From positions 186,001 through 250,000 of the forward strand of contig NZ_AQXF01000006.1 of NCBI RefSeq assembly GCF_000375545.1: a stretch of DNA of 64,000 bases, in the 5' to 3' direction. The translations under genes were made by a program, and so were the position numbers. Positions within the stretch are counted from its first letter, which is position 1; every line of letters starts with the position of its first letter. Positions 60,986 to 64,000 of the stretch are shown piece after piece. This stretch comes from Kordiimonas gwangyangensis DSM 19435 = JCM 12864. Its GTDB lineage: Bacteria > Pseudomonadota > Alphaproteobacteria > Sphingomonadales > Kordiimonadaceae. Under the pieces are notes generated by a model. That model had not been told where the DNA came from. It saw only the letters and a program-made list of their open reading frames with translations, and made no database searches.

Positions 60986-62218
60986 ATGCCCCCGTCCATG
61001 AACTATCAGGAAGCGCTGGACCATATCTTCGCCTCCTACATGAAGGCCAAGGCGGGCCACGCGGGCAAGTTCGACCGTGAGATCAGACAGCCGGAGGCGA
61101 TCATATCCCTCGCGCGTGAGCTTGGCGTGCTGCCCCCGCCTGAACGCACCATCCGCATCACCGGCAGCAAGGGCAAAGGCACCACCAGCCGCCTTGTGGC
61201 GCGCTACCTGAAGGCGGAACTGCCGGAGGCGACTGTGGGCCTTCTGGTCTCGCCCGAAGAACTTGAACATACGGACCGCATGCAGGTGAACGGCACGCAG
61301 GTCAGCAAGGCCGACTTTGCCCGCATCTACAGCGGCCTCACGCCCCGGCTCGAGGCGCTGCTGGCCGCCATGCCTGCGGGCGGTTACCTCTCGCCTTCCG
61401 GCCTGTTCATGCTCATCGCGCTGGTGTGGTTTGCGGAACAGGGGGTGAGCCACTTTGTACTGGAGACCGGCCGCGGCGCGCGCCATGACGAGGTGGGGCA
61501 GATCGCGAGCCACGTGAGCATTGTCACGAGCATCATGCTCGAACATGCCTTGAGCCTCGGCCCCACGCTCAAGGATATAGCGGCAGACAAACTTTCGGTC
61601 GCGGGGAACAGCGAGTATCTCATATGCCTGCCCGCGGTCTATGAAACTTACAAAACGCTGATCCCCACGCCACCGGCCCCGCTCGCGCCCGCGCGCAGCC
61701 TGCCCGCCTACCCGGCGTGGTTTGAGGTCAACGACCGCCTCGCCCGCAGCGCGGTTGCCGCGCATCTGGGCCATGAGGTGACAAGCGAGGTAGAACTCGC
61801 CTCCCCCTCCTTCGGCTGGGTGGAATATAACGGCACCCACATTGCCTATGACGCCATCATCAACGCCGCCTCCGCGGACCGCGAGCTTTACAGAGAAGCC
61901 TTCACCGGCCCCCGCACCCTCATCCTTGCCTCCCTGCCCGATGACAAGGACCGTGACGGCCTGTTCAAGCAGTTCGAGGAAACCGGCGCCACAGTCCGCG
62001 AGATCGCCCTGAGCGGCACCCGCGGCTACCTGCACTACGAAAAAGCAAAGCTGGAAGGGAGGTTGTTGGCCGAGGTTGCGTTCAACGACGCGTGGGCGTT
62101 CAGGAAAGTGCTGAAAGACGCAATCACAGAGTTCAAGCCCGATGTAATCCACATCGCTGGCACGCAAACCTACATCCGCCTGTTCAAGCTGGCGTTCTCT
62201 GATATTTATCGGAGATAA
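60986..62218 (+). CDS. FolC-like Mur ligase of unknown substrate
   Basis: The 410-residue ATP-dependent ligase has the FolC layout. The P-loop is [18 protein letters not shown] (compare GTNGKGS of FolC). [15 protein letters not shown] follows, then [20 protein letters not shown] and ARHDEVGQI in place of FolC's [26 protein letters not shown] and ADKLSVAG with the Lys. Several conserved FolC substrate residues are altered (DATN, FE in the omega loop, DH to EH), so it may act on a different acid and amino acid. The ATG at 60986 has GAGGAG 9 nt upstream; the longer frame begins with TTG at 60905. It overlaps no other gene. Confidence 0.75.
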   Translation: MPPSMNYQEALDHIFASYMKAKAGHAGKFDREIRQPEAIISLARELGVLPPPERTIRITGSKGKGTTSRLVARYLKAELPEATVGLLVSPEELEHTDRMQVNGTQVSKADFARIYSGLTPRLEALLAAMPAGGYLSPSGLFMLIALVWFAEQGVSHFVLETGRGARHDEVGQIASHVSIVTSIMLEHALSLGPTLKDIAADKLSVAGNSEYLICLPAVYETYKTLIPTPPAPLAPARSLPAYPAWFEVNDRLARSAVAAHLGHEVTSEVELASPSFGWVEYNGTHIAYDAIINAASADRELYREAFTGPRTLILASLPDDKDRDGLFKQFEETGATVREIALSGTRGYLHYEKAKLEGRLLAEVAFNDAWAFRKVLKDAITEFKPDVIHIAGTQTYIRLFKLAFSDIYRR

Positions 62219-62221
62219 GAG

Positions 62222-62307
62222 TGGTACCCGCAGCCGGACTCGAACCGGCACGACCATACGGTCTCAAGATTTTAAGTCTTGTGTGTCTACCATTCCACCA
62301 TGCGGGC
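62222..62307 (-). tRNA. tRNA-Leu (anticodon TAA)
   Basis: The 86-nt cloverleaf with long variable arm has acceptor GCCCGCA/TGCGGGT, anticodon loop CTTAAAA (anticodon TAA) on an AAGA/TCTT stem, T-loop TTCGAGT and encoded CCA. Confidence 0.95.
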
Positions 62308-62419
62308 ACATGGGGCGTGAAGCTGCCACGGGTTATAGACCAAAGCTTCGGCCCATCACAATAAACAACTGGTAGCGCTGTTCATTTTCTTGGGCGAGCG
62401 CGCGGCCGGATACGCTCGA

Positions 62420-63172
62420 TCAGTCGATCTCGCTCGGGCCATCGCTTGAGAAGGCGTTTTCGCGGCAGAAGGCCTGCAGGTCGGCCATGGCATCTGCCAC
62501 CGCGCCCTCATCCGGGCTTCTGATCACCACCTGCGCGCCAACGCCTGCGTGATAGAAGGGATAGCTGCCAATGCTGACACCAGCGTGCTTGCGCTGCAGC
62601 TCGCCAAGACCGTCCGCCAATTTACTTTCGGGCGCGTGGATGGTGAGTGACTGGGTCCAGACCTTACGGCCTGAGCGCAGGAGCGGGCGCAGATCCTCAA
62701 GCATCGCCTGCATGATTTTGGGCACACCGGCGAGGATGAAGACGTTATCAATATTGATGCCGGGTGCGATGGAAACCGGGTTGTCCACCAGTTGCCCACC
62801 CTTTGGCACGCGAGCCATGCGCTGGCGGGCCGGGGTGAAATTCTCCGCCCCATAATAAGCTTCGAGCCGCGCGAAGGCTTCCTCATGCATAACCGCAGGC
62901 ACACCGAAGGCGGCAGCGATGCTGTCCACTGTGATATCATCATGCGTGGGGCCGATGCCACCGGTGGTGAACAAATAGTCGTACCGCGTGCGCAGCGCAT
63001 TGACGGCGGCGACAATCTCACCCTCCACGTCCGGCACCACGCGCACTTCCTTCAGCTGGATACCCGCTTCATTGAGCCATGTGGCAAGGTAGGAAATGTT
63101 TTTGTCCTGCGTGCGGCCGGAAAGGATTTCATCCCCAATCACCACAAGCCCTGCGCTTACATCCACAGCCAT
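62420..63172 (-). CDS. CinA-type molybdopterin-binding protein
   Basis: The 250-residue protein is a MoCF-binding domain protein of the CinA/competence-damage-inducible A family: VVIGDEILSGRTQDKNISYL, FTTGGIGPTHDDITVDSIA, and APGINIDNVFILAGVPKIMQ (about 130-150). Only the N-terminal CinA domain is present; the nicotinamide-nucleotide amidase domain (CinA_C) is absent, as in many alphaproteobacterial stand-alone forms. Enzymatic role is unsettled for such truncated members. ATG at 63172 with AGGGGA upstream. Close to but opposite in direction to the formaldehyde dehydrogenase gene. Confidence 0.9.
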   Translation of the reverse strand: MAVDVSAGLVVIGDEILSGRTQDKNISYLATWLNEAGIQLKEVRVVPDVEGEIVAAVNALRTRYDYLFTTGGIGPTHDDITVDSIAAAFGVPAVMHEEAFARLEAYYGAENFTPARQRMARVPKGGQLVDNPVSIAPGINIDNVFILAGVPKIMQAMLEDLRPLLRSGRKVWTQSLTIHAPESKLADGLGELQRKHAGVSIGSYPFYHAGVGAQVVIRSPDEGAVADAMADLQAFCRENAFSSDGPSEID

Positions 63173-63330
63173 TTATTCCCCTCGCCACTTTCGGTTTTCT
63201 TGAAGGCCAAAGAGATATTGGGTACACCTTTGACCAAGACGGGTTGCACTCTAATTCGTCATTCTGATTTAGTACATATAGTTCTGTCGGTCGGATCACC
63301 TAGCCGTACCAGATAATCAAGGGGATAATC

Positions 63331-64000
63331 ATGAAAACACGTGCAGCTGTTGCATGGGGCGCCGGGAAGCCGCTTTCGGTTGAGGAAGTTGACCTTGAAG
63401 GCCCGAAGGCCGGTGAAGTGCTGGTTGAGGTAAAAGCCACGGGTGTGTGCCACACCGACGCTTTCACCCTGTCGGGCGATGACCCTGAGGGCGCGTTCCC
63501 GGCCATTCTGGGCCACGAAGGTGCTGGTGTGGTGCTCGAGGTTGGTGAAGGCGTGAAAAGCCTGAAGCCGGGCGACCATGTTATCCCGCTTTACACGCCC
63601 GAGTGCCGGGAGTGTGATTATTGCCTGCACCCGAAAACGAACCTGTGCCAAAGCATCCGCTCAACCCAGGGCCAGGGCCTGATGCCGGACGGCACCAGCC
63701 GTTTCTCGATCGACGGCAAGCCGATCCTCCATTACATGGGCTGCTCCACCTTCTCGAACTACACTGTGCTGCCTGAAATCGCGCTTGCGAAAGTGCGGCA
63801 GGACGCCCCGTTTGACAAAATCTGCTACATCGGCTGCGGCGTGACGACAGGCGTGGGCGCCGTGGTGTTTGATGCGAAGGTTGAGCCCGGTTCCAACGTT
63901 GTGGTGTTCGGCCTTGGCGGCATTGGCCTTAACGTCATTCAAGGCGCGCGCATGGTTGGCGCGAACAAGATTGTCGGCGTTGATATCAACCCGGCGCGCG
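63331..64000 (+). CDS. S-(hydroxymethyl)glutathione dehydrogenase (class III ADH), partial
   Basis: The first 223 residues are present before the window ends. The zinc-dependent medium-chain alcohol dehydrogenase shows catalytic Cys 40 in [17 protein letters not shown], His 62 and Glu 63 in [13 protein letters not shown], the structural zinc Cys cluster at 92, 95, 98 and 106, and the cofactor loop [20 protein letters not shown] and [14 protein letters not shown] are class III features that identify the glutathione-dependent formaldehyde dehydrogenase (FrmA/AdhC). The ATG at 63331 has AAGGGGA upstream. The C-terminal third lies outside the window. Confidence 0.95.
   Translation, partial: MKTRAAVAWGAGKPLSVEEVDLEGPKAGEVLVEVKATGVCHTDAFTLSGDDPEGAFPAILGHEGAGVVLEVGEGVKSLKPGDHVIPLYTPECRECDYCLHPKTNLCQSIRSTQGQGLMPDGTSRFSIDGKPILHYMGCSTFSNYTVLPEIALAKVRQDAPFDKICYIGCGVTTGVGAVVFDAKVEPGSNVVVFGLGGIGLNVIQGARMVGANKIVGVDINPAR

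Overview
The window is chromosomal DNA from a free-living, probably marine alphaproteobacterium. Pointers are an NDUFS4-type complex I accessory subunit, SdhE upstream of mfd, CcrM-type GANTC clustering, a DUF2336 protein, a Caulobacter-like sphingolipid gene set, and two different Na+/H+ antiporters (NhaA and NhaB) plus a sodium:solute symporter. A Kordiimonas-like lineage would fit, but that is a guess. By eye the host genes are GC-rich, while 5.6-14.8 kb and 37.4-38.0 kb are clearly more AT-rich.

Layout. 0-4.7 kb: a minus-strand uptake and hydrolysis set (TonB-dependent receptor, M20 metallopeptidase, DUF3311 protein, SSS symporter cut by the window edge). 5.6-14.9 kb: an integrative mobilizable element in the 3' end of tRNA-Arg(TCT), bounded by a 46-bp direct repeat that starts at the tRNA CCA end. 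It carries an AlpA-like regulator, a winged-helix replication-like protein containing five in-frame 21-bp tandem repeats, a small membrane protein, an unknown protein, a lone VirB6/TrbL-like transfer subunit, a MobA/MobL relaxase, a large NACHT NTPase with pentapeptide repeats (probable anti-phage cargo) and a tyrosine integrase. 15-23.8 kb: tRNA-Pro, complex I subunit, thioesterase, DUF192, a double cold-shock protein, nhaB, xdhC with a molybdopterin-binding/MocA fusion, recX and a class V aminotransferase.

24.1-36.7 kb is a lipid region: acyl-ACP ligase, NAD-dependent reductase, acyl carrier protein and serine palmitoyltransferase (+), then a nucleotidyltransferase-like protein, a lipid kinase and a DUF2141 protein (-), then lptF, lptG, a MOP-type flippase, a CsaA-like protein and a long GNAT protein resembling bacterial ceramide synthase (+). 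Together these could make ceramide, phosphorylate it, and move lipid towards the outer membrane. The last step is inference.

36.7-49.6 kb: two related zinc-ribbon proteins of unknown function, an AT-rich orphan, a carboxyltransferase subunit, recG, sdhE, mfd, nhaA, a small outer-membrane barrel, a FrnE-type DsbA protein and a miniature flagellar-rod-like protein. 49.6-64 kb: moaA, nadK, an S10 peptidase, a PAS histidine kinase, a DUF2336 protein preceded by a dense GANTC cluster, a flavin reductase, flgL and flgK, an S24 peptidase-fold protein without a DNA-binding domain, a FolC-like Mur ligase, tRNA-Leu, a CinA-type protein and the start of glutathione-dependent formaldehyde dehydrogenase.

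The strongest candidates for new biology are the NACHT-carrying mobilizable element (with its coding-region iteron-like array and lone VirB6/TrbL subunit), the coupling of sphingolipid genes to lptFG and a flippase, and the divergent FolC-like ligase.
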